Source: CAYZJV01 sp964616275
Lineage (GTDB): Bacteria > Spirochaetota > Spirochaetia > Sphaerochaetales > Sphaerochaetaceae
Length of the DNA: 64,000 nucleotides
NCBI GenBank assembly: GCA_964616275.1
Contig: CAZTUL010000001.1
Span: forward strand, 7,602-71,601
Reading direction: 5' to 3'
The position numbers and the translations under genes are program-made. The number at the start of each line of letters is the position of its first letter. Positions within the stretch are counted from its first letter, which is position 1. Below the pieces are notes generated by a model. The model had not been told where the DNA came from and did no database searches. It worked only from the letters and a program-made list of their open reading frames with translations. This document shows, in pieces, positions 52,816 to 62,105 of this stretch.

Positions 52816-54138
52816 ATGGTCAAGCTTGAGCGGATAGTACAACCTGAATCGCAGAATATCGCACAGGTACTTTCACGTCCATCTCTGGATTCTCAATCGG
52901 TAAAGGAATCTGTTTCTCGAATTCTGGATACGGTACGGAGTTCAGGCGATTCTGCTCTTGTCTCGTACGCTAAAGAATTTGACCATGCTGAGATTCAACA
53001 GATAATGGTCCCCCGAGAAAAGTGGTGTGCTGCGGCACAGGAGATCTCTTCCGAGTTGAAATCTGCTATCAACCGGGCAAAACAGAATATTGAACTATTT
53101 CATGCATCACAGAAGTCTCATAACGCGGTAATTGAAGTTGAACCCGGTGTAACCTGTTGGCAAAAAAGTGTACCGTTGCGGCGGGTAGGGCTGTATGTTC
53201 CCGGGGGGAATGCACCACTGTTTTCAACTGTTCTCATGCTTGCTATTCCTGCATCAATTGCTGGGTGTGAGGAGATTATATTAGCCACTCCTCCAAAGGC
53301 GGATGGCAGTATTGACCCAGCCATTCTGTATGCTGCTTCAATCAGCGGGGTTACGGCAGTTATTGCATCGGGTGGTGCCCAGGCAATTGCTGCTCTTGCG
53401 TATGGAACCGAATCGGTTCCTGCAGTCGATAAAATTCTAGGTCCCGGCAATCGGTTTGTTACGGAAGCAAAGTTACAGGTTGCAGCACGCCAGTGTGCTA
53501 TAGATATGCCGGCAGGACCATCTGAAGTTATGGTTGTAGTCGATGAAAGAGCTCAACCATCGTTTGTCGCGGCAGATTTATTAAGTCAGGCAGAACATGG
53601 TCCAGACAGCCAGTCAATACTTGTTGTATATGCAAAAGATACTACCGCTGGGCATACCTGCATTGATGAAGTGGAATCACATTTGTCACTACAGCTTGAA
53701 CAATTGATGCACAAGGAGCATGCAACTGCTTCACTCGCTCACGCTAAAGCGGTGATAGTTACGAACATACCAGCTGCAGCTGATGTGATAAACACATATG
53801 CACCTGAGCACCTCATTCTCAATATTTCTGAGAATGATCAGCTGGAGCCGTTAGTGAGAAATGCCGGGTCAGTATTTCTTGGTGAATGGGCGTGTGAATC
53901 GTTGGGGGATTATGCTTCCGGAACAAATCATACCCTTCCGACAGCAGGATGGGCCCGTTCATACAGCGGAGTATCACTCGATTCGTATCTCAAACAAATT
54001 ACCTTCCAACGGGTGAGTTCACAGGGATTACAATCGCTCGGTCCTGTGGTAGAAACGTTAGCTCAAGCAGAATCACTGGAGGCTCACGCACAAGCCGTTT
54101 CGGTCAGATTAAAAAAAATTAATGAGGGAAAGCTATGA
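52816..54138 (+). CDS. hisD: histidinol dehydrogenase
   Basis: Oxidises histidinol to histidine with two NAD. Length 440. The family motifs VGLYVPGGNAPLFSTVLM, MPAGPSEVMVV and SQAEHGPDSQS (with the catalytic Glu-His pair) are intact. Zinc ligands are in the same region. It overlaps hisC by 4 nt (ATGA). Confidence 0.96.
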   Translation: MVKLERIVQPESQNIAQVLSRPSLDSQSVKESVSRILDTVRSSGDSALVSYAKEFDHAEIQQIMVPREKWCAAAQEISSELKSAINRAKQNIELFHASQKSHNAVIEVEPGVTCWQKSVPLRRVGLYVPGGNAPLFSTVLMLAIPASIAGCEEIILATPPKADGSIDPAILYAASISGVTAVIASGGAQAIAALAYGTESVPAVDKILGPGNRFVTEAKLQVAARQCAIDMPAGPSEVMVVVDERAQPSFVAADLLSQAEHGPDSQSILVVYAKDTTAGHTCIDEVESHLSLQLEQLMHKEHATASLAHAKAVIVTNIPAAADVINTYAPEHLILNISENDQLEPLVRNAGSVFLGEWACESLGDYASGTNHTLPTAGWARSYSGVSLDSYLKQITFQRVSSQGLQSLGPVVETLAQAESLEAHAQAVSVRLKKINEGKL

Positions 54139-55217
54139 ATCACTACACAATTCAGGAACTGATGAGACCAAATATTGCCTCTTTGATTCCCTATTCTTCA
54201 GCAAGAAATGAATTTACCGGTGATGCCGCTATTTTTCTCGATGCGAACGAAAACTGGCGTGACTTTGTCGGTGGACGAGGTTTGAACCGGTATCCAGATC
54301 CGCAGCATATTAAGCTCAAGAGGAAAATATCGGAGGTACTAGGCCTTCCCCAAGATTCAATTGTATTAGGAAATGGGAGCGATGAAATGATTGATGTCCT
54401 GTTTCGTGTATTTTGCAACCCTGGGAAAGATAAAATTCTTCTGATGTCTCCCACCTATGGTGCCTACGAAGTGTTTGCGAATATTCATGGAGTGGGAATT
54501 TCTCACTGTCAGCTAAAGGATGATTTCTCTCTTGACTTACACCGAATGGATGCCGTATGTCACTTAGTGAACAATGGATCGGTAGAACACGGGATGCACA
54601 AGATGCTTTTTATCTGTTCGCCAAACAATCCTTCCGGAAATAGTTTTCCCTTGGAACAGATTGAGATGATTGCGAACAGATTCAAGGGAATTACCATTGT
54701 TGATGAGGCATATATCGATTTTTCTGAACACCCTTCAGCAGTAACACTACTCGATACCTGTCCGCGCCTCGTTGTGTTACGAACCTTGTCAAAGGCATGG
54801 GGACTTGCCAATGTGCGTGTGGGAATTGCTGTTGCAGACCCTTCAATAATTCAGACTATGCATAAGGTGAAGTATCCCTATAATCTAAGTGGTGTTGCAC
54901 AACAGCTTGCCCAAGAGGCGTTAGAACATGCAGATGAGGTAGCAAGTGCGATTCATGAGATACGGGTTGAACGGGAACGGATGGCACAGGCTATACAAGA
55001 ATTACCGTATGTTGACGTTGTATTTCCTAGTGATGCCAACTTCCTTCTTTCTCGCGTTACCGATCCCGATGCACTCTGTGCAAAGTTACGTGAACACGGT
55101 ATTATCATTCGCAATCGTTCAACAGTACGAGGCTGTTTTGGCTGTGTGCGAATAACTGTAGGAAGTGCAACGGAAAATAATCAGTTGCTCAGCGTGATGC
55201 AATCATTGGAGTTCTAA
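54135..55217 (+). CDS. hisC: histidinol-phosphate aminotransferase
   Basis: A fold-type I PLP enzyme that converts imidazole-acetol phosphate to histidinol phosphate. NENWRDF near the N-terminus, CSPNNPSGN, VDEAYIDFSEH and the PLP lysine in RTLSKAWGLANVRVG are all present. The 360 residues are normal. Confidence 0.95.
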   Translation: MNHYTIQELMRPNIASLIPYSSARNEFTGDAAIFLDANENWRDFVGGRGLNRYPDPQHIKLKRKISEVLGLPQDSIVLGNGSDEMIDVLFRVFCNPGKDKILLMSPTYGAYEVFANIHGVGISHCQLKDDFSLDLHRMDAVCHLVNNGSVEHGMHKMLFICSPNNPSGNSFPLEQIEMIANRFKGITIVDEAYIDFSEHPSAVTLLDTCPRLVVLRTLSKAWGLANVRVGIAVADPSIIQTMHKVKYPYNLSGVAQQLAQEALEHADEVASAIHEIRVERERMAQAIQELPYVDVVFPSDANFLLSRVTDPDALCAKLREHGIIIRNRSTVRGCFGCVRITVGSATENNQLLSVMQSLEF

Positions 55218-55219
55218 GT

Positions 55220-56212
55220 ATGCGAAACATACCTTCACAACGAAAAAAGCTCTATATTATAGTAGATGGTCCTATTCTCAATAAAAATCGGGAGACTACC
55301 CCGGGGTTTGCTTCACTGACCGCACATCTATTTCCCAGTTTATACCGGATTGCACAGTCGGGAAGATATGAAATACATCTCATCCAAAAAGAACCCTCAA
55401 AAGAAACTTTGTACCCGGTACAAAGTTTACTTTCACAGCAAGGGATTCCAATTGATGGTCTGCATATGATGGACGATCTTGCTAAACAATCACATGCAGA
55501 AGAGAAATCTGAAGGGTTTGTTGTTGCTCCAGAACCTGAGGCGATTGCGTCGTTGATTCATGCAGAATCTGTGATTTTTACCGACTGGCAACGTGTAGAG
55601 ACTTTTCTTCTCGGTTCGAGAGAACAAGCCTTTCGATCTGCCGGTTTACAACGAAAAACCAAAGAGACAGATATATTCCTTTCATTGCTGCTCGATGGGA
55701 CAGGGCTCGCAGAAATTTCAACCGGCCTGCCATTTTTCGATCATATGCTTGATCAGATTGCCCGGCATGCACGATTCGATATTCAGCTTACCTGTAGTGG
55801 AGATGTGCAAGTCGATGAGCACCATACCGTAGAAGATGTCGCTATTGTATTGGGACAGGCGGTAGCGAAAGCCCTAGGTGATAAGAGGGGAATTAATCGA
55901 TATGGTTTTGAACTTCTTCCAATGGACGACTGTCTTGCTGAGGTTGCTCTCGATTTTTCCGGGCGATCGTGGTTTGTGTGGGACGTCTCTTTTTCCCGAG
56001 ATACTGTAGGGACTTTTCCCACAGAACTGTTCTCTCATTTTTTTAAATCATTCAGTGATGAGGCAAAATGTAATTTGCATATGAAGGTGTCAGAGGGGAA
56101 TGCTCATCATCAGGCGGAGGCTCTATTCAAGGCTTTTGCACGAGCTCTCCGTTCTGCGGTGTTTAGGTATCCGGGAAGTAATGATCTTCCCTCGACAAAA
56201 GGGGTGCTGTAG
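55220..56212 (+). CDS. hisB: imidazoleglycerol-phosphate dehydratase fused to a degenerate HisB phosphatase domain
   Basis: A 330-residue protein laid out like bifunctional enterobacterial HisB. The C-terminal part (about 147-330) is a complete dehydratase with the metal-binding motifs FFDHMLDQIARHA, DEHHTVEDVA and HHQAEALFKAFARAL, ending LPSTKGVL. The N-terminal part (about 10-145) aligns with the HAD phosphatase domain, but the nucleophile motif DxDGT is replaced by IIVDGPIL (residues 13-20), motif II lacks its Thr/Ser-Asn, and the zinc-binding cysteines are absent. The phosphatase half is therefore probably inactive. Confidence 0.88.
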   Translation: MRNIPSQRKKLYIIVDGPILNKNRETTPGFASLTAHLFPSLYRIAQSGRYEIHLIQKEPSKETLYPVQSLLSQQGIPIDGLHMMDDLAKQSHAEEKSEGFVVAPEPEAIASLIHAESVIFTDWQRVETFLLGSREQAFRSAGLQRKTKETDIFLSLLLDGTGLAEISTGLPFFDHMLDQIARHARFDIQLTCSGDVQVDEHHTVEDVAIVLGQAVAKALGDKRGINRYGFELLPMDDCLAEVALDFSGRSWFVWDVSFSRDTVGTFPTELFSHFFKSFSDEAKCNLHMKVSEGNAHHQAEALFKAFARALRSAVFRYPGSNDLPSTKGVL

Positions 56213-56213
56213 T

Positions 56214-56822
56214 ATGGCGAATGTTGTCATTGTAAAATACAACGCAGGTAACATTCGTTCGGTCTATTGTGCGTTGCAACGGCTTGGGATAGATGCGACT
56301 GTGAGTGATAATCCACAGACCCTCAGAAATGCCGGGAGAATTATTTTCCCTGGTGTTGGCGAAGCCTCCTCTGCAATGGAGTATGTAAGAAAAACCCATT
56401 TAGATGAAATACTTACCTCTCTGAGTCAGCCCTTTCTTGGTGTGTGCCTTGGGATGCAGCTTATGTGTAAGGCGAGTGAAGAGAACGCTACTTCGTGTCT
56501 GGGCATGTTCGATACTACCGTTCAGAAATTTCATGATGAAGAGCATATAAAAATACCCCATATGGGGTGGAACACTATTGAATTTGGCAGCAATCAGCTT
56601 TTTAAGGCTATTGAACCTCGTGCATGGTTTTATTTTGTTCATTCGTACTATGTCCCTTCCGGTCCACAGACCATTGCTCAATGTACCTATGGGTCAACCA
56701 CATTCAGTGCCGCTTTGGGGGAACACAATTTTATGGGAGTTCAGTTTCATCCCGAAAAGAGTGGCCCAATTGGAGCTCAGATACTCCAGAACTTTATAAA
56801 TCTTAAGGAAGATATCTTATGA
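56214..56822 (+). CDS. hisH: imidazole glycerol phosphate synthase, glutaminase subunit
   Basis: Supplies ammonia to HisF. A class I amidotransferase of 202 residues with GVCLGMQLM carrying the nucleophile cysteine and FHPEKSG carrying the His-Glu pair. The ATG at 56214 lies one nucleotide after the hisB stop. It overlaps hisA by 4 nt. Confidence 0.95.
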   Translation: MANVVIVKYNAGNIRSVYCALQRLGIDATVSDNPQTLRNAGRIIFPGVGEASSAMEYVRKTHLDEILTSLSQPFLGVCLGMQLMCKASEENATSCLGMFDTTVQKFHDEEHIKIPHMGWNTIEFGSNQLFKAIEPRAWFYFVHSYYVPSGPQTIAQCTYGSTTFSAALGEHNFMGVQFHPEKSGPIGAQILQNFINLKEDIL

Positions 56823-57562
56823 TAGCAATTCCAGCAATGGATATCATTGACGGTTCATGTGTTCGACTCAGAATGGGTGACTACGCAGAAAAGACGGTAT
56901 ACCATAGCAATCCTGTTGATATGGCAAAACAGTTCGCCGATTCTGGCTTGCGGCGACTTCACCTTGTAGACCTCGATGGAGCCCGGGCGAAGCATGTGGT
57001 GAATCTTACCATTATTGAGCGTATAGCAAATGAAACCCCTCTTATTCTTGATGTGGGAGGAGGTTTGAAAACTGCCGAAGATCTCGATGCAGTGTTTCAT
57101 GCTGGTGCACACATGGCAACTGTTGGCTCGCTAGCAGCACTTGATCGGGAACTGACTCTGTCACTTCTGGAAACATGGGGAGCCGACAAGTTGATTCTAG
57201 GAGCAGATTGTAAAGATGGCAAGATTGCAGTTGGCGGGTGGTCTACCGTAACAAACATCCCTGTAGAAACATTTGTTTCCTTTTATCTGGAAGCAGGGTT
57301 TAGGAAAGTAATCAGTACCGATATTTTCCGCGATGGTATGCTCAACGGGCCTTCACTTAAGCTGTATTCAAGTTTGATTGATGCTGCCCGAACGTGTAAT
57401 TGTGCTTTAGAGCTTATTGCAAGTGGCGGGATTCGAAATATAGAGGACCTTGATATGCTGGAAAAGCTTGGACTCAGTGGGGCAATTATTGGTAAAGCTC
57501 TATATGAAGGAGCGGTTACCACTGAATCATTAGCAATGTGGCAGAGTGAAAGGGAGATGTAA
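56819..57562 (+). CDS. hisA: ProFAR isomerase
   Basis: Opens the ribose ring of ProFAR to PRFAR. A 247-residue beta/alpha barrel with the catalytic aspartates in AIPAMDIIDG (N-terminus) and STDIFRDGML, plus the phosphate-binding VGGGLKTAEDL and ASGGIRNIEDL loops. Confidence 0.95.
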   Translation: MIAIPAMDIIDGSCVRLRMGDYAEKTVYHSNPVDMAKQFADSGLRRLHLVDLDGARAKHVVNLTIIERIANETPLILDVGGGLKTAEDLDAVFHAGAHMATVGSLAALDRELTLSLLETWGADKLILGADCKDGKIAVGGWSTVTNIPVETFVSFYLEAGFRKVISTDIFRDGMLNGPSLKLYSSLIDAARTCNCALELIASGGIRNIEDLDMLEKLGLSGAIIGKALYEGAVTTESLAMWQSEREM

Positions 57563-57563
57563 T

Positions 57564-58346
57564 ATGCTTGCAAAACGAATCATACCTTGTTTAGACGTAC
57601 GTAATGGGAGAACGGTAAAGGGGATTAACTTTATAAACCTCCGTGATGCCGGTGATGCGGTTGAACTTGCATCACTCTATGCTGCCCAGGGTGCCGATGA
57701 ACTCACCTTTCTCGATATCACCGCAACTGTTGAGAATCGGGGAACATTTACCGAACTGGTGAAGCGAATATCTGAAGTCATCGATATTCCGTTTACTGTT
57801 GGTGGCGGTATACGAAGTATTTCAGATGTCGGTGCTCTTCTTGAGGCAGGTGCAGATAAAATTTCTGTGAACAGCATGGCAGTTAAGCAGCCTTCAATTA
57901 TTGATGAACTTGCAAAAGAATTTGGGTCCCAATGTGTAGTATGTGCAATCGATGTCCGGACAAACCCTGTATTTAATCAGCCGGGAGTTCCTGGATGGGA
58001 GGTCACTATTGCAGGAGGGACCATCCCAACTAATAAAGAGGCACTTTCTTGGGCTAAAGAGGCACAAGATCGGGGGGCAGGGGAAATATTGCTTACTTCC
58101 ATGGATCATGATGGGACAAAGAATGGATTTGCCGTCGCTCTTACACGAAGATTCAGTGACTACTTGCAGATTCCGATTATTGCATCCGGTGGAGCTGGGA
58201 ATATGGAGCATTTTGTTGATATTTTTACCGAGGGCGGGGCAGATGCCGCACTTGCAGCCTCAATTTTTCATTTTCATGAGATTGATATTCCTGAACTAAA
58301 GATTTTTTTGGCAAATCGTGATATACCTATACGCCTGAACCATTAG
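57564..58346 (+). CDS. hisF: imidazole glycerol phosphate synthase, cyclase subunit
   Basis: Uses ammonia from HisH to form imidazole glycerol phosphate and AICAR. A 260-residue barrel with the catalytic Asp in IIPCLDVRNGRTVKG and the second Asp in LLTSMDHDGTKNG, and phosphate loops VGGGIRS and ASGGAGN. AGGGAG precedes the ATG at 57564; hisA ends 1 nt before. Confidence 0.96.
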   Translation: MLAKRIIPCLDVRNGRTVKGINFINLRDAGDAVELASLYAAQGADELTFLDITATVENRGTFTELVKRISEVIDIPFTVGGGIRSISDVGALLEAGADKISVNSMAVKQPSIIDELAKEFGSQCVVCAIDVRTNPVFNQPGVPGWEVTIAGGTIPTNKEALSWAKEAQDRGAGEILLTSMDHDGTKNGFAVALTRRFSDYLQIPIIASGGAGNMEHFVDIFTEGGADAALAASIFHFHEIDIPELKIFLANRDIPIRLNH

Positions 58347-58361
58347 GGTGGAGGAGTGGAC

Positions 58362-58970
58362 ATGCAGGTAAATTTTGAAAAAGGTAATGGCCTTGTTCCA
58401 GCAATCATACAGGATGCTGTGACTCGACGCGTGTTAATGCTTGGTTATATGAACGAGGAGGCCTTCACCATAACCCAGGAACGGGGGTTGGTCACATTTT
58501 ACTCGAGAACTCGGCAGAAACTCTGGACAAAGGGAGAAACAAGCGGGAACTATCTCACCGTTCGTGACATGCTCATAGATTGTGATGATGACACTATTCT
58601 CGTGAAGGCAGTTCCCTCCGGTCCGGTTTGCCATACAGGAAGTGATACCTGTTTTGATGAAGAAAACGATCCAGATCTTATGACCTCCAGTGAATTCCTC
58701 ATCTATCTTGAGAATGTGATAAAAGACCGAAGAGAGCATCCTGTTGAAGGTTCATACACGAACCACCTTTTCTCCCGGGGAATTAATAAAATTGCTCAAA
58801 AGGTGGGAGAAGAGGCTGTTGAGTTGGTGATTGAAGCAAAAGATGAGAATAAACAGTTGTTTCTTGGTGAGGCTGCAGACCTCATGTACCACTTTCTGGT
58901 ATTACTTGCTCAGAAAAACATCGGCTTAGACGAGGTAATTGAGGTTTTGAAGGGAAGGCACTCCCGCTAG
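58362..58970 (+). CDS. hisIE: phosphoribosyl-AMP cyclohydrolase / phosphoribosyl-ATP pyrophosphatase
   Basis: A fused two-step enzyme of 202 residues. The HisI part (1 to about 105) has LMLGYMNEEAF, the FYSRTRQKLWTKGETSGN motif, DCDDD and the zinc site CHTGSDTCF. The HisE part (about 112-202) has the acidic helix GEEAVELVIEAKDE. The ATG at 58362 has GGAGGAG 5 nt upstream, preferred to a GTG at 58356. Confidence 0.95.
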   Translation: MQVNFEKGNGLVPAIIQDAVTRRVLMLGYMNEEAFTITQERGLVTFYSRTRQKLWTKGETSGNYLTVRDMLIDCDDDTILVKAVPSGPVCHTGSDTCFDEENDPDLMTSSEFLIYLENVIKDRREHPVEGSYTNHLFSRGINKIAQKVGEEAVELVIEAKDENKQLFLGEAADLMYHFLVLLAQKNIGLDEVIEVLKGRHSR

Positions 58971-58977
58971 GAGGCTC

Positions 58978-59943
58978 ATGTCAAAGAAACACAGCCCCAT
59001 ACAGAGTGATCACGCAAAACAGGGAGTAAAGACATCGCTTGTGTCAATTATCTCTAGCATTGCACTTTCTCTGATGAAACTATCCGTTGGAATCGTTGGT
59101 CAATCTTCTGCTCTCATAAGCGATGGAGTGAACTCATTAAGTGATGTGTTAAGTTACAGTGTAGTCATGGGCGGCGTTGCCGCAAGTGACAAGAAAGCAG
59201 ATAGCAACCACCAATACGGCCACGATAAATTAGAAAGTATTGTATCAATACTACTTGCTCTCATAATTTTAGGGACAGGAATAGGTATTGGATACCGCGG
59301 AATTATGCAAATCCGTTCCACGGATGCTATTCCTATTCCTACAATGCTTCCCCTTGTAGGTGCTCTTGTCTCCATACTCGCTAAAATTGCACTGTATGTG
59401 TATACACGAAGACAGGCGATGAGCTCTGGTTTGAATTCACTTCGTGCACTGGCAACTGACCATCTTTCAGATTCACTCTCGTCTGTAGGTGCTCTTATTG
59501 GAGTGGCGGGAGCTCGAGCTGGATTCCCCGTGCTAGATCCTATTGCTTCTATTATAATTGCATTGCTCATCCTTAGATCTGCGTTGGTGGTATTTAAGTC
59601 GGCAGCGAATGTGCTTATGGATGTATCGGTAGATACGCAGACACGTATGCGATTGGAACAGGCAATTCTTTCTAATCCTAAGGTGCAGCGTATTGATCTT
59701 TTAAGAACCCGGAGTGTCGGATCGGGCTACTATGTAGAGGTTGAAATTTGCTGCTGCAGGAACTTAAAACTGTATGAAGCACACGATGTAGCCGAAGAGA
59801 TTCATGATAGGATTGAATCAAACTTCCCAAAAGTCCGCCACGTCATGGTGCACACGAACCCATGTTCCGGCAAAGATGAGTTTTGCTCTCGATGTTCCAT
59901 ACCAGATAATTCACTACCGACAAATTCGGCAAGAAGAAGTTGA
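58978..59943 (+). CDS. cation diffusion facilitator transporter
   Basis: A 321-residue CDF antiporter that exports divalent metal ions (zinc, iron or manganese) for protons. Helix 2 has SALISDGVNSLSDVLSYSVV, and helix 5 has LATDHLSDSLSSVGALIG with the metal-binding residues. The C-terminal cytoplasmic domain (about 210-300) has HDVAEEIHDRIE and ends in a cysteine-rich tail (CSGKDEFCSRC). It follows hisIE by 7 nt, so it may be the last gene of the his transcript, though it has no histidine-related role. Confidence 0.9.
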   Translation: MSKKHSPIQSDHAKQGVKTSLVSIISSIALSLMKLSVGIVGQSSALISDGVNSLSDVLSYSVVMGGVAASDKKADSNHQYGHDKLESIVSILLALIILGTGIGIGYRGIMQIRSTDAIPIPTMLPLVGALVSILAKIALYVYTRRQAMSSGLNSLRALATDHLSDSLSSVGALIGVAGARAGFPVLDPIASIIIALLILRSALVVFKSAANVLMDVSVDTQTRMRLEQAILSNPKVQRIDLLRTRSVGSGYYVEVEICCCRNLKLYEAHDVAEEIHDRIESNFPKVRHVMVHTNPCSGKDEFCSRCSIPDNSLPTNSARRS

Positions 59944-60046
59944 AGAAATCAGACAGGTGCTCATGGAATCCGAATCTATAATCTCAAACCTCTCTCCACG
60001 CACCCTGCATACACATAAGCTTTCCTTCCAACTGTCACTGATTTAT

Positions 60047-60367
60047 TCATGAGATACCTCGTTTCGGAGCTCTCTGCTTCGGCATCAACCCAATATCTTC
60101 CAGTTTCCTTCCCAACTTATCATCCTGTGCAATTTTTAAAATATCATAATGAAGTCCCAGTGCGAGCAGCACATTTGCATAGGCCCCTATGGATATGGAA
60201 GGAGAACCTTTTTCTATCTCAGTGAGAGTGCTTCGATGTATGCCTGCTCGCTCAGCAACTAATGAAGAAGACAATTTTCGTCTTAGACGTGCAAGTTTAA
60301 TCTGCTCCCCCATCTGCGAGAGCATCTTTTGTATCTGTGGAAGAGGAGTTACTGCTTTACGTCCCAT
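60047..60367 (-). CDS. XRE-family helix-turn-helix regulator (HipB-like), orphan
   Basis: A 106-residue DNA-binding protein. The HTH spans about residues 20-75 (QIKLARLRRKLSSSLVAERAGIHRSTLTEIEKG). The tail resembles regulators often encoded beside HipA kinases (PKQRAPKRG), but no hipA or other toxin gene follows; the next gene downstream is the convergent CDF transporter. The start at 60367 has GGAGG 5 nt upstream. Two direct repeats on its promoter suggest autoregulation. Confidence 0.8.
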   Translation of the reverse strand: MGRKAVTPLPQIQKMLSQMGEQIKLARLRRKLSSSLVAERAGIHRSTLTEIEKGSPSISIGAYANVLLALGLHYDILKIAQDDKLGRKLEDIGLMPKQRAPKRGIS

Positions 60368-60384
60368 AAAAACCTCCATAAGTC

Positions 60385-60430
60385 CGCTATTTAACTACAT
60401 AATATAATATTTGTCGCTATTTAACAACAT
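60385..60430 (-). promoter_or_regulatory. direct-repeat operator and promoter of the XRE gene
   Basis: The 16-bp sequence CGCTATTTAACTACAT (60385-60400) recurs with one change as CGCTATTTAACAACAT (60415-60430), a 30-bp period. On the minus strand a -35 TTGTTA, 17-bp spacer and -10 TATTAT lie within and between the repeats. The layout is that of a self-repressed regulator. The further 168 bp up to 60598 show no gene I can support. Confidence 0.6.
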
Positions 60431-60598
60431 TATTCTGGATTGTCTGAATATACCATGAGTGTAGGTCCTTATTGAACAGGGAAATGGCGTTTCTTAGTAT
60501 GCTAAAGGAAGTTTTATGGAAGGGGTGGCTAGGTAGCGACTTACATGTTCAGCTCCAGAAACACCCCCAGCTCGGCAATCACCGATAGCCGCGTACCG

Positions 60599-61660
60599 TT
60601 ATACGGTCTTAGCGGGGAACCAGTGCTTGGTTCTATTCGCAATCTTGACGAGGGTGAGCATGACTGGAACTTCAACTAGAACTCCGACAACCGTGGCGAT
60701 AGTGGCACCGGAACTCAATCCGAAAACTGAGATAGCTACTGCAACGGCAAGTTCGAAGAAATTTGATGCACCTATCATTCCTGCAGGAGCAGCGATATCA
60801 TGAGGCAGTTTCCATATTTTTGCCCACACATACGCTACAAAGAAGATGAAGAAGGTCTGAATAATCAATGGAATAGCGATGAGCACAATATTTAACGGGT
60901 TGTCTACAATCGTCTGCCCTTGAAAAGAGAAGATAATGATTAAGGTGAGCAACAGCCCACTAATAGTGACGTTTCCAAACTTTGGAATGAATGTATGCTC
61001 GAAGTAGTCCAACCCGCGGTTTTTTGTAATTAGGACACGGGAAATCCAACCGGCACCAAGTGGGATCACTACAAAAAGCACGACTGAGAGGAACAGAGTC
61101 ATCCACGGAATCGAGATTCCGCTGATTCCCAGAAGTAATCCAACGATGGGTACAAATGCAGCAAGAATAATAAGGTCATTCGTGGCAACCTGCACCAGTG
61201 TATATGCGGGGTTTCCCTTCGTTAAATGACTCCATACAAATACCATTGCAGTACAGGGAGCCGCCCCCAGAAGGACCGCTCCAGCAAGATATTGCCGGGC
61301 TAATTCTCGCGGTAAAATTGATTGATAGATTACATAAAAGAAAAATAGTGCAATTGCATACATAGTAAATGGTTTAATGAGCCAGTTAGTTGTCCATGTA
61401 ATGAGTAATCCCTTAGGATTTTGTCCAACCTGTCTGATGCTATGGAAATCGACTTTTAGCATCATGGGGTAGATCATCAGCCAAATAAGTATAGCAACGG
61501 GGATGGAAACATTCGCATATTCGAATTGAGAGAGGAAGTTTGGAATGCCTGGGAGGTAGACACCAATAAGCACACCAACAGCCATGCACAGCAAGACCCA
61601 TACGGTAAGATACCTTTCAAAAAATCCAATGTCTGCTGAAGTCTCTTTTTCACTTTTCAT
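60599..61660 (-). CDS. acr3: ACR3-family arsenite efflux transporter
   Basis: A 353-residue inner-membrane carrier with ten hydrophobic segments that expels arsenite. The conserved cysteine lies in GAAPCTAMVFVWSHLTKG, and PAGMIGASNFFELAVAVAIS is the second family motif. The ATG at 61660 has GTGGAG 6 nt upstream; a GTG 12 nt earlier does not. It is the last gene after arsR and arsC, the usual order. Confidence 0.93.
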   Translation of the reverse strand: MKSEKETSADIGFFERYLTVWVLLCMAVGVLIGVYLPGIPNFLSQFEYANVSIPVAILIWLMIYPMMLKVDFHSIRQVGQNPKGLLITWTTNWLIKPFTMYAIALFFFYVIYQSILPRELARQYLAGAVLLGAAPCTAMVFVWSHLTKGNPAYTLVQVATNDLIILAAFVPIVGLLLGISGISIPWMTLFLSVVLFVVIPLGAGWISRVLITKNRGLDYFEHTFIPKFGNVTISGLLLTLIIIFSFQGQTIVDNPLNIVLIAIPLIIQTFFIFFVAYVWAKIWKLPHDIAAPAGMIGASNFFELAVAVAISVFGLSSGATIATVVGVLVEVPVMLTLVKIANRTKHWFPAKTV

Positions 61661-61682
61661 AGAAATCTCCACATCTGCCGAC

Positions 61683-62105
61683 TTATTGTTCTGCCAGCCA
61701 CGCTTTCACTTTTCGCTGTATGTCGTCACGAATCGGACGAATACCTGCAAGTTTCTCTGCATCGGTTCCTTGTATAGCACTAGGATCGGGGAATCCCCAG
61801 TGAAGACGAATATGTTTGCCGGGGAACATAGGACATCGTTCAGCACTGCTTTCATCGCAAACGGTGACCACATAATCGAATTCTTCATTACGGTCAATGT
61901 ATTGCTGAGCGGGTTTTGCATAGTGACCATCCATAGAAATGCCAATTTCGGCCATTGCCTGTACCACTAATGGGTTAAGCTTGCCAGATTCAATACCACT
62001 ACTATGCACTTCAAAGCGATTATCTGCGTAATGACGTACAAACGCTTCGCACATTTGGCTTCGTGCAGAATTGTGAATACATACGAACATGATTCTAGGT
62101 TTCAT
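61683..62105 (-). CDS. arsC: arsenate reductase, thioredoxin-coupled (LMW-phosphatase fold)
   Basis: Reduces arsenate to arsenite for export by the next gene. The 140-residue protein has the phosphate-loop VCIHNSARSQM with nucleophile Cys9 and Arg15, and a second redox cysteine in TVCDESSAERCPMFPG. The ATG directly follows the arsR stop (TAGATG), with GGAG in the end of arsR. Confidence 0.95.
   Translation of the reverse strand: MKPRIMFVCIHNSARSQMCEAFVRHYADNRFEVHSSGIESGKLNPLVVQAMAEIGISMDGHYAKPAQQYIDRNEEFDYVVTVCDESSAERCPMFPGKHIRLHWGFPDPSAIQGTDAEKLAGIRPIRDDIQRKVKAWLAEQ

Noticed and set aside
60047..60598. A HipAB toxin-antitoxin locus
   Set aside because: Only the HipB-like regulator is present; there is no hipA or other toxin reading frame on either side.
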